Shown one piece after another: positions 53,515-62,888 of a stretch of 64,000 bases of DNA; the first letter of the stretch is position 1, and each line of letters begins with the position of its first letter. A program made the translations under genes and the position numbers. The notes beneath the pieces were generated by a model, which did no database searches, was not told the origin of the DNA, and worked only from the letters and a program-made list of their open reading frames with translations. Source of the stretch: JABDMH01 sp965223025 (lineage in GTDB: Bacteria; Bacteroidota; Bacteroidia; Chitinophagales; Saprospiraceae); assembly GCA_965223025.1 (NCBI GenBank), contig CBDCVP010000022.1, positions 496,001-560,000 on the forward strand, in the 5' to 3' direction.

Positions 53515-55278
53515 ATGCAAAGATTCAACTTGGCCGGCTCCATCGTTACTGCGTTCATCCTTTTTTTTCTTGCACCTGTTTGCTCAATGGGGCAAAGCAG
53601 CCCATCTTCAACCGTGAAGATGGCCAGCTTGTCCTATGTCCCAGTCAAATGGGACAAAGCCGCCAACATGGCTACCATTGAGCGGCTAGTATCCGAAGCT
53701 GTCGCCGAAGGGGCGGAGTGCATCATCACCCCTGAAGGGGGTCTTGAAGGGTATCTGATTAATGAGGTCAACGAAAGTGATCCACGTACAAAGCCGGATC
53801 TCGAGAGTAAGTTTAAACAAATAGCCGAGACCGAAAATGGTGATAACGTAGTAAGAGTCAAAGCACTGGCCTTGGAGCACGGTGTCGACATCGTTCTTGG
53901 GTTTCTGGAACGAGAAGGTGACATTCTGTATAATACCTCTGCCTGGATCGATCCACAAGGAGTGATCATCCATAAACATCGAAAAACACACATGGCTCAA
54001 GACTATTTTACCCCAGAATACTACCATCCTGGTGATGATATTGAAGCCTTTGACACCAGGTTTGGAAGGATGGGCATCATGATCTGCTATGAAAGGCAGG
54101 TTCCGGAAGTTGCAAGAGTTCTTGCCTTGGGAGGGGCCTCGATTATTTTAAATCCCTCCTATGGAGGCAGAGGAGAATGGAATACGACCATGCTAAGAGC
54201 CAGAGCGAGAGACAACGATGCTTGGCTGATCTTTACCCATCCTAAGCAAACGCTGGTCATCGATGATGGAGGTGAGGTGATCATCTACAGAGACCATGAA
54301 GAGGGACCAGGCGCTGTCTTATTTGACGTCCAAGTAGACCAGGAGTTGGGTGAGAAACTGTTTAAACGAAGGCCATCGGTTTTTGCGCGACAAATGTCAA
54401 TCAACAACGCTTCTTCGGAAAACCAAGTCCTCACAATCCCGGACAAAATAACTGTGGCTACTATCCAAATGCACAGTGTACACAACATCGACAGCAATGT
54501 GTACAAAATGATAGAGAAGATAGAGCACTGTGCCGACAAGGGAGTAGATGTTGCCCTCTTTCATGAATGCGCGACTACGGGTTATTACACTGCCGACATC
54601 TTAGCGTACACAGAGGAAGACCTGATAAATGCTGAAAAGAGCATCGCCGAAGCATGTGCGGCGAATGGTATTCATGCCGTTTATGGCAGCCCATATTTTG
54701 AGGATGGTACCAGATACAACATGGGTATAGTCATCGATGATCACGGAGAGACCATCTACAGACAGGCAAAGATACAGCTGGTGGGTGGTGATGAAGGCTG
54801 GGCCAAACCGGGCAACCGTCTGAACACGTTCAAGATCGGCGAAAAGACCTGTTCGATGATCATCTGTCACGATTCACGCTACCCTGAGTTGGTACGTCTG
54901 CCTGTACTCAAAGGCTCAAGGTTGGTATTCTATTTGTCGAGTGAATCGGATATGAGTAGAGAAAGCAAAATTATTCCCTACCGAGCCCAAGTAGTGGCCC
55001 GTGCAGTCGAAAATAATGTGTATGTGGTGCAGTCCAACGAAGCTCAGAATTTTTCTAGCATGGAGGGTTCGCATGGGCAGAGCCGCATTGTAGCACCGGA
55101 TGGGGTATTGCTACAGGAAGCATCCATTTCCGGTGAGGAAATCTTGATCGAAGTACTGGACATGAGTAAGTCTACCGGTACATTGGCAAGGAGAAGTTTA
55201 AGATCGGATCTTTTCAAAGAATGGTGGGAAGAAGGCTTGAGGCTGATGGGATCCCAAAAAGACCCGGTCGTGCATTAG
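53515..55278 (+). CDS. Exported protein with two carbon-nitrogen hydrolase (nitrilase) domains
   Basis: A 587-residue protein with signal peptide (about residues 1-26, ending SMGQ). Two nitrilase-superfamily domains follow in tandem. The first (about 30-290) has E74 in TPEGG, K157 in HRKTHM and C191 in MICYERQ. The second (about 310-575) has E351 in FHECATTGY, K419 in RQAKIQL and C451 in IICHDSRYP. Both Glu-Lys-Cys triads are intact. Members split amides, nitriles or carbamoyl compounds; an exported double-domain form is unusual, and the substrate is unknown. It is monocistronic, with about 590 bases upstream and a convergent sprE gene downstream. Confidence 0.88.
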   Translation: MQRFNLAGSIVTAFILFFLAPVCSMGQSSPSSTVKMASLSYVPVKWDKAANMATIERLVSEAVAEGAECIITPEGGLEGYLINEVNESDPRTKPDLESKFKQIAETENGDNVVRVKALALEHGVDIVLGFLEREGDILYNTSAWIDPQGVIIHKHRKTHMAQDYFTPEYYHPGDDIEAFDTRFGRMGIMICYERQVPEVARVLALGGASIILNPSYGGRGEWNTTMLRARARDNDAWLIFTHPKQTLVIDDGGEVIIYRDHEEGPGAVLFDVQVDQELGEKLFKRRPSVFARQMSINNASSENQVLTIPDKITVATIQMHSVHNIDSNVYKMIEKIEHCADKGVDVALFHECATTGYYTADILAYTEEDLINAEKSIAEACAANGIHAVYGSPYFEDGTRYNMGIVIDDHGETIYRQAKIQLVGGDEGWAKPGNRLNTFKIGEKTCSMIICHDSRYPELVRLPVLKGSRLVFYLSSESDMSRESKIIPYRAQVVARAVENNVYVVQSNEAQNFSSMEGSHGQSRIVAPDGVLLQEASISGEEILIEVLDMSKSTGTLARRSLRSDLFKEWWEEGLRLMGSQKDPVVH

Positions 55279-55347
55279 AATCTTACTAAGTGCAAGTGCA
55301 TCTGCAAACTCAGGCACAGGCTACCTGGTTTTACTAATTTAATTTGG

Positions 55348-58300
55348 TTACTTGCTCAGATATTCCTGCACAAAGTAAGTGCGATAGAGATCGATGGATT
55401 TGAGTTGCACGATTTTTCGGTAGTTGGGCTGACTGCAGGCAAAAACCTCGTATGAATTGGGATCTTCGATGAACTCGCCAATGTTCTTTTGCACTCCATC
55501 GTAGTACTTCACAGCCTTTTCACGGGTATCAAATCGGCGGATCACAAATAGCGGTATCTTCTTACCATTGCCATCGTCGATCACGATGGTAGCAACCTTG
55601 AGCTCATCCAGTCTGTGGTACTTTTTGTTGTAGTTGGATATGGCGATTCGCGATGCATTTTGCACTTTGCCATCGGCTTGGTTCTTCAGGGCAACAAGGA
55701 TGACATGCAGCTTATCATTGGGGGCCATCGAAAAATACGAGTCAGGATTGATCTCTTCGATGCCATCATTGGTATCGGTAAATCGTATGCCGAGGAGTCT
55801 AATAATCTCTTTGGCTCTTTTTTCCTCTTCGGTGTCTGGATACTTTGCTATCAGATCTTTGAGTGCGTTGACATATGGCTCCCTACCCCTGATCCTACCG
55901 ATGCACATGGCCGACAGGAGCGAAAACTTTGACTGGAGGTCGTGCTTGGAGGGTAAGTGATTGCCAGCATCTCTCAGGTGTCTGAAGGCATCTTGGTATG
56001 ACTCGTCATTGTACAGGTCATGGGCCTTGGCATAGTATTGCTCGATTTTCTCTTCTTCAGTCAACACATTCTTGAGATACTCGGGATTATTAATATACTT
56101 AGCATACTCTGAGTCTCCATGTTGATCATTGATCTTGGCAGCATACAAGTCGGCCTTTTCTCGATTGGGGATTTCCATGTAAGAGACATAAAGCATGTAG
56201 AAGGCATCTAACGCATGAGTCGTCTCGGGAAATCTCTGCAGCAACTCCTCCAGCGACTCAATCGACTTTCGCTCATTTTCAAGTTCTGACCGAAAGAGTC
56301 CACCTAGCTTAAAAAGTGCCTCCTCAATTTTCGCATAGGCTGCTTTCAGGTCAGCTTCAGATTTAGGTACATCCTTAAATATCTCTTCAATCTCCGTTTT
56401 TGAGATCGGGGCAATCACATTGTAATCATTTCCTGTAGCCACCTGTTCACCCTCTGAGTCTGTGTCCGCAGATTCAAAGGATGCGCGATTGGATCGACGC
56501 CAGTCATCTTCCAATGAGATATTGCCCCATTTTCGATCAAACTCGCGCAAACCCTTTTTTACCTGTTTATCATCATATGCAAAGAAGTTGCTCCCAGCAG
56601 CGGCTCCGGCAGCACCTTGCCTCACCGCTTGATTGAGTGCCGTTGATCTCGTGTCTGGTTTTGCAGCTTTCGCTGCTTGAGCTGCAGCAGCGGCTTCCTG
56701 TGCGGCCAACTTCTTTTTGATCTGCGAAGCGAGTTCCTTCACCTCTTTGTCACTCATTTGACTGATGCGGATGAGGCTATCCTGCAACGTGATCAGCTCT
56801 AAATGATCAGCGATCTGATCCAGATTCTTGGCAAAGGTCTGTACCTCTTCAAAACGCACATCCTGCTTAGGCATCACAGTGAGGGTACTGTCGAAGTAGT
56901 ACTTTGCTTTGACGTAATTTTCATCCTCAAAGTGGAGGGTGGCGATGGTGTAATAAGCCTCCGCTTTCTGCTTGCGATTTCCTGCACTGTTCTTGACCGC
57001 CTGAGACAAATTGGTAATGGCCTCCTTCCGATTACCTCGTTTCAGGTCCTTGACCGCCAATGCGTAATATAGCTGATCCCGGTATTCTTCATTCTTATCA
57101 TCCCTAATCAACCTTTTGATGGTTCTCTCGAAGTCCTTATCATTGAGCTGATCCGTATTCCACTGCATCTGCAGTTTCCGGAGGGAGGCATTGAAGTTCT
57201 TCGTATAGTCAGGCTTGAGCTTTATGACCTGGTCGTACGCCATTGAAGCCTCCCGGTACTGATTGGTTTTCTCCAATACTTGTGCTAGGACAAAGGCGTA
57301 ATGTGCCTTTTTCTCCCGATTCCTACTGTGCTCGACAGCTGCCTTCAATGGCGCCACAGCGCTGGCATCTTGCCCCCTACTCAAGGCACCGTGTGCTTGT
57401 ACCACGTACAGCTCCTCTTTGATCTCATCGAAAGTACCTGCATCATTCTGCAGTCGAGTCAAGATCTGTTGGGCTTCACCAAAGCGATCTCTTTCGATCA
57501 AAGTCTTGGCCAGTAGTAGTTGGGCTTCCTGGAAGGCAGGCTTATGCTTCAAGAAGTAATGAGTAGGATCGCCCTTTATCTTGGGCAGCTCCGGATTCTC
57601 CTCAAAGGGCTTACGTTCCTTTTTCTTAGACTTTTTTGTAGGTGCCTCCGCAGTCACTTTTGGCACTTCTTTCACTGGTTGGCGTGATTTTGAGCGTTGC
57701 TTGGCCATTTTTTCTCGCTCTTTGATTTCGGTCTTACGCTGGCGAATGCGGTCTTTGCGAGCCTTGGCCTTTTTCTTCTTCTCGTTGCGGCTCTTACGCA
57801 CTGCTTTCTTGCGTTCCTTGATTTTAAAAGTTCGTTCACGCGCCAAAACCTTCTTCTCCTTCATTTCTTCCCTCTCAGAAAGCTTCTCATTCACATTGCG
57901 TGCTCTTTGAGATGCACTTGCCAGATTCTTGGGATCGTAGTGCTTCACCAGATACCTCAGGGTAGCTTCGGCAGATTCAAAATCTTCTTTAATAAACTGA
58001 GCCCTAGCGATGATCAGGTAATTGTCATCGGTCCAATGGCTGGGCCTGTGGATCGCGATAGCCACTGATGCCTTCTCGATGGCTTGATCCATGGGATCTG
58101 CTACTTGCGTGGGGTTTTCCTTATCGACATGTGGATATAACGGCAGGATTTTAGAATAGTCTTCCTGATAGGCGGCATCTAAAGATGCCATGGTTTCGTC
58201 AATAAGCAAATTGGCGTTAAAATTCCGATTGTACTTAGAGGTGATGTCGTGGTACATCTTACCCAGTTTACTTGATTCATCACGCTTCTTGTGCGTGACG

Positions 58301-58359
58301 CAACCGGACAAAATAATTAAAGCCAAAAGGCATACTGAGCAATGTCTTAAGTGCTGCAT
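55348..58359 (-). CDS. SprE/PorW-type lipoprotein of the type IX secretion system
   Basis: A 1003-residue lipoprotein (lipobox LIILSGC, cysteine near residue 20). The N-terminal 160 residues start with KRDESSKLGKMYHDITSKYNRNFNANLLIDE, close to the SprE/PorW opening. A very basic stretch follows (about 165-255, mostly K, R and E), then many TPR-like helix pairs, and a C-terminal region with KYHRLDELKVATIVIDDGNGKK. PorW/SprE is essential for type IX secretion and gliding. Start ATG at 58359 is chosen over a TTG 6 bases upstream. It lies head to head with the M23 peptidase gene. Confidence 0.87.
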   Translation of the reverse strand: MQHLRHCSVCLLALIILSGCVTHKKRDESSKLGKMYHDITSKYNRNFNANLLIDETMASLDAAYQEDYSKILPLYPHVDKENPTQVADPMDQAIEKASVAIAIHRPSHWTDDNYLIIARAQFIKEDFESAEATLRYLVKHYDPKNLASASQRARNVNEKLSEREEMKEKKVLARERTFKIKERKKAVRKSRNEKKKKAKARKDRIRQRKTEIKEREKMAKQRSKSRQPVKEVPKVTAEAPTKKSKKKERKPFEENPELPKIKGDPTHYFLKHKPAFQEAQLLLAKTLIERDRFGEAQQILTRLQNDAGTFDEIKEELYVVQAHGALSRGQDASAVAPLKAAVEHSRNREKKAHYAFVLAQVLEKTNQYREASMAYDQVIKLKPDYTKNFNASLRKLQMQWNTDQLNDKDFERTIKRLIRDDKNEEYRDQLYYALAVKDLKRGNRKEAITNLSQAVKNSAGNRKQKAEAYYTIATLHFEDENYVKAKYYFDSTLTVMPKQDVRFEEVQTFAKNLDQIADHLELITLQDSLIRISQMSDKEVKELASQIKKKLAAQEAAAAAQAAKAAKPDTRSTALNQAVRQGAAGAAAGSNFFAYDDKQVKKGLREFDRKWGNISLEDDWRRSNRASFESADTDSEGEQVATGNDYNVIAPISKTEIEEIFKDVPKSEADLKAAYAKIEEALFKLGGLFRSELENERKSIESLEELLQRFPETTHALDAFYMLYVSYMEIPNREKADLYAAKINDQHGDSEYAKYINNPEYLKNVLTEEEKIEQYYAKAHDLYNDESYQDAFRHLRDAGNHLPSKHDLQSKFSLLSAMCIGRIRGREPYVNALKDLIAKYPDTEEEKRAKEIIRLLGIRFTDTNDGIEEINPDSYFSMAPNDKLHVILVALKNQADGKVQNASRIAISNYNKKYHRLDELKVATIVIDDGNGKKIPLFVIRRFDTREKAVKYYDGVQKNIGEFIEDPNSYEVFACSQPNYRKIVQLKSIDLYRTYFVQEYLSK

Positions 58360-58529
58360 GTACAAACTTTCCTTTTCCTTCGTTCTTTGGCGCGCCGCGA
58401 CTAGACCAGTATCGCAAATGCAAATCGAGCCAGTTTCTCAACAACCTCCTTGAATCCTCGAAATCGTCTTCGATATAACACCACATATAACTATCGGGCA
58501 TATCAAATTATTTTGTCTTGTGCTTTTTT

Positions 58530-59414
58530 ATGACTTTTGATCCTCAATCGACCAGATCGATGGAAGAAAAGCAAAAAAAGGAGGATCTATACCGACTTGT
58601 GGTCTTTAGTGAGCGGACGTTTGAGGAGATTCGGTCTTTTCAATTTCGCAAATGGTATATCTGGGCTGCGCTCAGTCTCATTTCCTTTATAATCGTGATC
58701 ATCGTTTTGGGCATCTTATCGCTAAAACCGATTAAATCCTTGATGAGTCATGGAGATGCCTATGTCGACTCAGAGGAACTCCTGGCATTGAGACAGAAAG
58801 TCATCTCTCTGGAGAGATCTGCCTCGGCACAGCAGGTATATATCAATAACTTGCGGCAAGTATTGAGTGGGGAGGTGATCGTGGATGCAGACTCTTCTGC
58901 TGTGACCATCAGTGACACCCTGGTGACCGTTGCCCGGGTAGAAGAAGATGCAGCCTTACGACAAATGGTTCATCTCGAAGAACAGTTGAGCTCCATTGAC
59001 CGCGATCGATCTGAAACTCAATCCGGTCCTCAATCTCTGGAACAGTTGTACTTAATACCTCCTCTGACTGGCAGCATCAGCATGGGGTTTAGTCCAGAGA
59101 AAAAGCACCTAGGCCTCGATATTAACGCACCGCCCAACACACCTGTCAAAGCAGTAATGAGTGGGTACATCATCTATGCGGGGTGGACGTTGGAGACGGG
59201 CAATACGGTCGGTATCCAACACGACAATAACCTAATCTCCTTTTATAAGCACAATTCAGCACTGCTCAAAAAGACTGGCTCCTTTGTCAGGGCTGGAGAG
59301 GCGGTTGCCATCATTGGAAATACGGGCACCCTATCTTCTGGACCTCACCTGCATTTTGAGCTTTGGTCACAGGGAAAGCCTGTCAATCCAAGTAACTACA
59401 TCAACTTCCAATAG
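58530..59414 (+). CDS. M23 family metalloendopeptidase, membrane-anchored
   Basis: A 294-residue protein. A single membrane segment (about 43-66) is preceded by a charged cytoplasmic tail. Then comes a coiled-coil like stretch (about 80-165), and the C-terminal 115 residues are a LytM/M23 domain: HLGLD (metal ligands H193 and D197) and GPHLHFELW (HxH), with all ligands intact, so it should cut peptidoglycan peptides. Homologous proteins act in cell division or in surface growth. The ATG at 58530 is used instead of a TTG four codons earlier. It lies back to back with sprE/porW. Confidence 0.88.
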   Translation: MTFDPQSTRSMEEKQKKEDLYRLVVFSERTFEEIRSFQFRKWYIWAALSLISFIIVIIVLGILSLKPIKSLMSHGDAYVDSEELLALRQKVISLERSASAQQVYINNLRQVLSGEVIVDADSSAVTISDTLVTVARVEEDAALRQMVHLEEQLSSIDRDRSETQSGPQSLEQLYLIPPLTGSISMGFSPEKKHLGLDINAPPNTPVKAVMSGYIIYAGWTLETGNTVGIQHDNNLISFYKHNSALLKKTGSFVRAGEAVAIIGNTGTLSSGPHLHFELWSQGKPVNPSNYINFQ

Positions 59415-59544
59415 TCATAACGGAGCAGGGATGGAAAATCATTTGAAATCAATGGAAGACTCGCCGGTCTTCTGCCACCATACCAGCTGTGCCGTTGGCT
59501 GTCATATTTGGCATAGTTTGGGTATTGACATCATTGAAAATCTA

Positions 59545-59552
59545 TATCTTTG
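59545..59552 (+). promoter_or_regulatory. Candidate promoter of the HAD phosphatase gene
   Basis: TATCTTTG matches TAnnTTTG fully. ATTG at 59524-59527 is a possible -33 element with 17 bases between. The -7 element ends only 7 bases before the ATG at 59560, so the transcript would be nearly leaderless. Confidence 0.35.
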
Positions 59553-59559
59553 AGATCCT

Positions 59560-59988
59560 ATGGAACAGGAAAATGGCAAACTGAAGCAGGTTACCGATGA
59601 AAACGGGGAGTTATTGAGTCCCATCTTGCCCGATGAGGTTAAGAATTTTTTGATCGATATCGATGGGACGATCTGTGATGACATTCCTAATGAGGAACCT
59701 GAACGAATGGCAACCTGCCCGCCTTACCCAGATGCACAGGAGATGATTGATAAATGGTACGATGAGGGGCATGTGATTACATTTTTTACATCTCGCACGG
59801 AGGAACATCGTGAGATCACCGAAGAATGGTTGAAAGCACACAATTTCAGATATCACGGACTTTTGATGAATAAACCCAGAGGAGGCAACTACCACTGGAT
59901 AGACAACCACATTGTTAGAGCAACTCGTTTCAAAGGGCAGTTTACCGACCTGGTGATCAAGACCAAAGAAATCGAAGTCTTTAAGTAA
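59560..59988 (+). CDS. HAD-superfamily phosphatase-like protein
   Basis: A 142-residue protein. FLIDIDGTICDD near residue 30 is HAD motif I (nucleophile and acid/base aspartates), TFFTSRTEEH is motif II, and MNKPRGGNYHWIDNH gives motif III with lysine. A motif IV with an acidic pair is less clear, as in short HAD family members. Likely a small-molecule phosphatase, perhaps on sugar phosphates; no closer guess is justified. About 145 bases separate it from the M23 gene, and it is convergent with the epimerase gene, with only 9 bases between stops. Confidence 0.72.
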   Translation: MEQENGKLKQVTDENGELLSPILPDEVKNFLIDIDGTICDDIPNEEPERMATCPPYPDAQEMIDKWYDEGHVITFFTSRTEEHREITEEWLKAHNFRYHGLLMNKPRGGNYHWIDNHIVRATRFKGQFTDLVIKTKEIEVFK

Positions 59989-59997
59989 TCCCCAGAG

Positions 59998-60915
59998 CTA
60001 TCTCTGTTTTAGCAAGTGCTGTAGTGCGGCATCTAGGGTGCCATAGATAAAATCAAAACCACTTTGATGCATTTTCCGGGGCACCACCCTGGCACCATCC
60101 AGCAGCACATGCGCCATCTCACCTAGGGCAAGTTTAAGTATCCATGCTGGCACCCTCAGGATCAAGCCCGATCTACCTTTGATGTCCATGATGGATCTGA
60201 TGAATTGCCGGTTGTTGACAGGTTCCGGGGCAACCCCATTGACTACACCCCCAATCGAACAGTGGACCATCACATGATGGAATACCCTGATCAAATCGTC
60301 CATATGTATCCAAGACATGTATTGGTTGCCTGTTCCCAAAGTGGCACCAAGTCCAAAAACGACAGACTTGTTGAGTGTAGGAAGTGCGCCGCCATCGTTG
60401 CTCAGCACAAGACCGATTCTTACCGACACTACTCTGGCAGAAACCTCGGCAAAAAGGTGATGACTTTCCTCCCAGGCTCTACTGAGCTGCACAAGAAAAT
60501 CTGATGGCCGCCCAAGTTTAGCACTTTCGGTAAGTATTTCGTCACCACGATCACCATAAATACCTATTGCCGAAGCCCCGATGAAAAGCTTGGGGCTCAG
60601 GCCTTGCTTGCGCAGGTGCCGGACCAACAGATGATTGCTGTCGACCCTGCTCCGATATAGCACTTGTTTTCGAGACTCGCTCCAGCGGCTATCGGCGATC
60701 CCTGCACCGGCGAGATTAATGACAACATCCACCAAGTCCAGTGCCGCAGGATCTACCCAGTCCTTTGTCAGATCCCACTCATACACCGGAATCGATGGCG
60801 CTACATCTCCTCTCCTACTCAGAATTCTGACTTCATAGCCTGCCGCATGCAAATACTGAGCAAGTCTTTGGCCTATTAATCCCGTTCCACCCGCTATTAA
60901 GACGGTTTGAATCAA
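59998..60915 (-). CDS. TIGR01777 family NAD(P)-dependent epimerase/oxidoreductase
   Basis: A 305-residue protein of the SDR39U1/YfcH type. VLIAGGTGLIGQRLAQYL at the start is the Rossmann nucleotide site, VVINLAGAGIADSRWSESRKQVLYRSRVDS the family block, and FIGASAIGIYGDRGDE contains the catalytic YxxxK-like region in modified form. Residues about 255-295 form the DUF1731 tail (LRVPAWILKLALGEMAHVLLDGARVVPRKM). The substrate is unknown; in E. coli YfcH also lacks a known role. It starts with TTG at 60915. No operon partner. Confidence 0.9.
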   Translation of the reverse strand: MIQTVLIAGGTGLIGQRLAQYLHAAGYEVRILSRRGDVAPSIPVYEWDLTKDWVDPAALDLVDVVINLAGAGIADSRWSESRKQVLYRSRVDSNHLLVRHLRKQGLSPKLFIGASAIGIYGDRGDEILTESAKLGRPSDFLVQLSRAWEESHHLFAEVSARVVSVRIGLVLSNDGGALPTLNKSVVFGLGATLGTGNQYMSWIHMDDLIRVFHHVMVHCSIGGVVNGVAPEPVNNRQFIRSIMDIKGRSGLILRVPAWILKLALGEMAHVLLDGARVVPRKMHQSGFDFIYGTLDAALQHLLKQR

Positions 60916-61126
60916 ATCTTCTTTTTAATTTTAACAGCTGATAAAACACTCAACCACCAAGACTGTCGTATAGTAATCTGTCCATTGAAAGATTGTTGCT
61001 AATTCTGGCCTTTTTTGCAATCTCCCAGCGTCGACAACCGCTGGTGATTGCCTAGTCAGGACCAGGGGCAAAGCCTTGTGAATAGCAGCGTCTTCCAATC
61101 GACAGTGTAGTTATGCACATACTTAT

Positions 61127-62887
61127 ATGATAGATACAACGGGGCTTGGTAGATTTGGTTCTTTTCTATTGATCGTTTCCTTCCTGTACAGTTGCTCAAG
61201 GGATCCTGGTCCAAAAACCACAGATGATGGTTTGTGGCTTAAAATCAATCTCAAATCAGAACCCGACCATCTCAATCCTATCGTCTCTCAGCAACTATCG
61301 TCCAGGCAACTGGAGCGCTTCATCTTCTGTCCATTGGAGGAATACAATCCGACTACTTTACTTATGGAGCCCATGCTACTTGAAGACAGACCGATCATCA
61401 CCAAGATCGATACGGGCACCACGGAAGGGAGTCTTCGCTTTGACATGCAGATTCTATCGGAAGCCAGGTGGGACAATGGAAGTCCAGTCACAGGCTATGA
61501 CTATCTGTTTACCATCAAAACTGCCTTATTGCCAAATTTGTCCAGATCAAATTGGTCTTCATTCTTGCAGATCATCGACAGCATTGAAGTGGATCGCTCC
61601 AATCCCAAACACCTTACCGTCTATACGGACACTCCCAGCATGATGGCCGAAGAAATCGTTTGTGGTTTCTCTATCTATCCGCAGCATATATATGATCCTG
61701 ATTCCACCCTTGCCTCACTTTCCTTTAGCTACATCAAAAAGATGCAGCCTGATCAGATGGCCGATCATCTAAAACAACGACTGGACAGATTTGCTCGGAG
61801 ATTTTCCAGCAGCGAATTTTCCAGAGAGAAGGTGCAGGGTGGGGGACCCTATCTGCTAAGGGAATGGACAGCCAACCAGCAAATCGTTCTAGAAAAGAAA
61901 GTTGATTACTGGGGAGATTTGTTAGAAGATAAGCACCCCTTTTTAATGGGTATACCACAGCGGATGACGTACTACTTGATTCCGGATGAGCAAACTGCTT
62001 TCACCAACCTGAAAGACGGTCGACTGGACATCGCATCAGATCTATCGCCAGAACAACTCAATGCTCTAGCCCATGATACCGTCAATCATAATCTATTGAC
62101 GTATACACCGCCTGTACTTCAATACTACTACATCGCATACAATACGAGCAGACCCGCGCTAGCTGATGTCAGAGTGCGGCGAGCCCTGTCCCATATACTG
62201 GATACCAAAGCCATCATCGATCAACTGTTTTATGGCCATGCAGATCCCACCATTGGGCCGGTGAATCCTGCTAAGCCCTATTACAATGACACCATTGCTC
62301 CCATACCATACGACCCTATGATGGCTAAAGCACTCTTGGATAGCAGTGGCTGGCGTGACCTAGACCAGGATGGCATCCTGGACAAGCGGATCAAAGGTGA
62401 GGTAGTCACATTGAGGTTCAAGATTTTCACGTCGAGGTCCGCACTTTCTCAGGATGTGGCCATTCTACTTCAGCAGAATAGTAGAAAGGTCGGTATAGAT
62501 ATCGAGATTATTCCCCAAGATCCCAACGTTTACATTCCAGAAGTACGACAAGGGGACTACGACCTAGCAACATTGGCCGTCATTCAATCGGTGGGTGATT
62601 TTGATCCTTATAATTCCTGGCATTCCGACAACAGTTATCCTGGAGGATCCAATCTCAGCAAGCTTCAAAATGCCGAACTTGACGAGCTGATCGAAACCCT
62701 CAGGAGCACGGTGAGGAGTGAAGAAAGAAGGCATCTCTATCTTCGTCTCCAGGAGATCATTTTTGAACAACAACCAGCACTGTTCCTTATGGCCCCAAAA
62801 ATGCGGGTAGCAGCCAAGGCAAATTTGAAACTGACCATTAGCACAATGAGACCTGGATACTTCGAAAATTTGACTACGTTGCAATAA
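61127..62887 (+). CDS. Peptide/nickel ABC transporter substrate-binding lipoprotein
   Basis: A 586-residue protein of the SBP_bac_5 family. It has a signal ending in SFLYSC (C23) marking a lipoprotein. LNLKSEPDHLNPIVSQQ-like start, LTVYTDTPS and KDGRLDIASDLSPEQL are typical blocks, and DVRVRRALSHILDTKAIIDQLFYGHADPTIGPV is the family signature. It captures short peptides or similar ligands in the periplasm and hands them to the permease. The permease gene starts at 62889, 1 base after the stop, so the two are coupled. The rest of the transporter lies beyond the window. Confidence 0.9.
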   Translation: MIDTTGLGRFGSFLLIVSFLYSCSRDPGPKTTDDGLWLKINLKSEPDHLNPIVSQQLSSRQLERFIFCPLEEYNPTTLLMEPMLLEDRPIITKIDTGTTEGSLRFDMQILSEARWDNGSPVTGYDYLFTIKTALLPNLSRSNWSSFLQIIDSIEVDRSNPKHLTVYTDTPSMMAEEIVCGFSIYPQHIYDPDSTLASLSFSYIKKMQPDQMADHLKQRLDRFARRFSSSEFSREKVQGGGPYLLREWTANQQIVLEKKVDYWGDLLEDKHPFLMGIPQRMTYYLIPDEQTAFTNLKDGRLDIASDLSPEQLNALAHDTVNHNLLTYTPPVLQYYYIAYNTSRPALADVRVRRALSHILDTKAIIDQLFYGHADPTIGPVNPAKPYYNDTIAPIPYDPMMAKALLDSSGWRDLDQDGILDKRIKGEVVTLRFKIFTSRSALSQDVAILLQQNSRKVGIDIEIIPQDPNVYIPEVRQGDYDLATLAVIQSVGDFDPYNSWHSDNSYPGGSNLSKLQNAELDELIETLRSTVRSEERRHLYLRLQEIIFEQQPALFLMAPKMRVAAKANLKLTISTMRPGYFENLTTLQ

Positions 62888-62888
62888 T

